Source: Istiophorus platypterus (taxonomy: Eukaryota > Chordata > Actinopteri > Istiophoriformes > Istiophoridae). Taken from it: a stretch of DNA of 64,000 bases. The stretch covers positions 9,907,560 to 9,971,559 of the forward strand of contig CM029134.1 in the NCBI GenBank assembly GCA_016859345.1, in the 5' to 3' direction. The notes under the pieces are model-generated. The model had not been told where the DNA came from, ran no database searches, and saw only the letters and a list, made by a program, of their open reading frames with translations. This document shows, in pieces, positions 62,865 to 64,000 of the stretch (positions are counted from its first letter, which is position 1; every line of letters begins with the position of its first letter). Made by a program: the position numbers and the translations under genes.

Positions 62865-63620
62865 CATCTCTTTGCACCATGACACCCAGCAGTTTCTTGA
62901 CTGGAGAGTCACACAAAGCTCCTTCGTCCGCCTGCTGAGCCACATGACAAAAAAACTCGTGGGGAGATCATTTTATCTTCCTCTTGATTGCCAGATAATT
63001 ATCAGTTAATTATTTAGAGCCTTAAATTAATTTGCTAAAAATAGTCTCTGTGCCTCTGCGTTGCCAATGGAGACAGCTCCATTATTCTTTTCTCCCCAGT
63101 CTACATCTCTCCTTTTCTAGCTTCTTGTCTTTGACAGCTAGTTGTGCCACTCATGTCTAACTATAATCTAATAAAGGAGGAGGTTGTCCTTTTGTACTTA
63201 AAGCAACCCAATTTAAGTCTAATGCTTCACCACTCATTGTTTGAATTTCTCAATGTTATGTTTGCCATGCCTCTCTTTGACAGTTGTGAAAGTTGGATGT
63301 AGATTACATCATGTCAGTCAAAGAATACTATAGAAAACTGCGTTTAAATCCACATTATTATACGTAAAGTTCTTTCAGTGTCTCAACTTTGGGTTTAAAA
63401 ACAGACTGTGTATAGTAACATCCATTATCCTCCTACTTCCCAGGTCATTTGCACCCCCAGTAACTTTACCTGTGCTTTACAACACCCTTTACTGGATAGC
63501 ATCTCCTTTTTACTTCTCCCTCTAGTCTTAGGACACTTCATTAGGCCAAAAGTGTTCTGAACAAAGAAATGTGCTGTAAGTGGTCTTATAATGGGATTCA
63601 TTGGCTTAAAGAATCGAAAT

Positions 63621-63636
63621 CCCCCCCCCCTTGCGT

Positions 63637-63671
<35 letters not shown>
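63621..63671 (+). repeat. C10 run followed by (AC)n array
   Basis: Ten C bases at 63621-63630, a short unique gap, then about 16 AC units from 63640. Confidence 0.95.
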
Positions 63672-63672
<1 letters not shown>

Positions 63673-63830
63673 ATACACACAATCACACACACTGAACCGG
63701 AGGCCAAATAAGCTGACCTGCTGAATGGGTTTGTGCTGTGGTAATGATAAGGCTATTGAATGTAGCTATACTCTGTCACGCTAGCTGCTGGGCCAGTGGT
63801 GTTACTGCTGGAATTTGATCAATAAACACC

Positions 63831-63831
63831 C

Positions 63832-63866
<35 letters not shown>

Positions 63867-63901
63867 GCCTCTGTCTTTCTATCCGTCTGTCTCTCTCTCT
63901 G

Positions 63902-63947
<46 letters not shown>
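63831..63947 (+). repeat. Compound (CTGT)n/(CT)n pyrimidine-rich array
   Basis: About seven CTGT units, an imperfect CT/GT stretch, then about 24 CT units. The strand is almost free of A, giving a long polypyrimidine tract in the transcript. Confidence 0.95.
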
Positions 63948-63949
<2 letters not shown>

Positions 63950-64000
63950 TTCCAATCCATCTTTGATCATTCCTGCCACCATTCTTTTTTCATCTTCAAA

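Larger units (their letters stand above)
42795..64000 (+). other. diaph2: diaph2 intron after the last visible exon, at least 21.2 kb
   Basis: I searched this stretch by eye for the next FH2 segment (SF..A.EQY.KL followed by GEYF) and for a U12 branch site paired with an acceptor, and found neither, so the intron probably runs past the end of the window. Contents are the AC arrays at 45842 and 62335, a purine tract at 45585-45634, a MITE at 53044, TG arrays at 55725-56072, a hAT-like element at 59506, poly-T runs at 62577 and 62845, and compound repeats from 63621 to 63947. The rest is AT-rich unique sequence with no supported gene. Confidence 0.8.

Overview
The window reads as vertebrate nuclear DNA, most likely from a ray-finned fish of the spiny-rayed type. 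It is AT-rich and almost entirely non-coding. It has many dinucleotide arrays, GT-AG splice sites and eroded transposons of types common in teleosts: a non-LTR reverse transcriptase, Tc1, a hAT-like element and palindromic MITEs. There is no bacterial or phage organisation, no CRISPR array and no intact RNA gene that I could see.

The only host gene I can support is a diaphanous-related formin on the + strand, best matched to diaph2. Four consecutive FH2-domain exons are visible at 7487-7588, 9947-10186, 16274-16403 and 42670-42794. Joined in order they stay in frame (phases 0-0, 0-0, 0-1, 1-0) and encode about 199 residues of the actin-binding FH2 domain, including the GNYMNAGSRN signature. 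The rest of the gene (N-terminal GBD/DID, FH1, the first part of FH2, the end of FH2 and the DAD) lies outside the window.

Intron layout: at least 7.5 kb before the first visible exon, then 2.4 kb, 6.1 kb and 26.3 kb, and at least 21.2 kb after the last visible exon. The last donor is not GT. It reads ATATCCTTT, a perfect match to the U12-type AT-AC 5' splice site, and it falls where paralogue alignment wants the exon to end. This is the most notable single observation in the window.

The introns hold mobile-element fossils: an RT relic at 4070-5801, a Tc1 transposase C-terminus at 22600-22870, a palindromic MITE at 33604-34143, a second MITE at 53044-53297 and a hAT-like MITE at 59506-59643. 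They also hold microsatellites at about 7.4, 10.6, 14.7, 14.8, 22.0, 29.6, 42.4, 45.8, 55.7, 56.0, 62.3, 63.6 and 63.9 kb, and a few homeodomain-motif-rich stretches that could be conserved non-coding elements. The remaining open frames are short and look like chance. I found no wholly new biological system.
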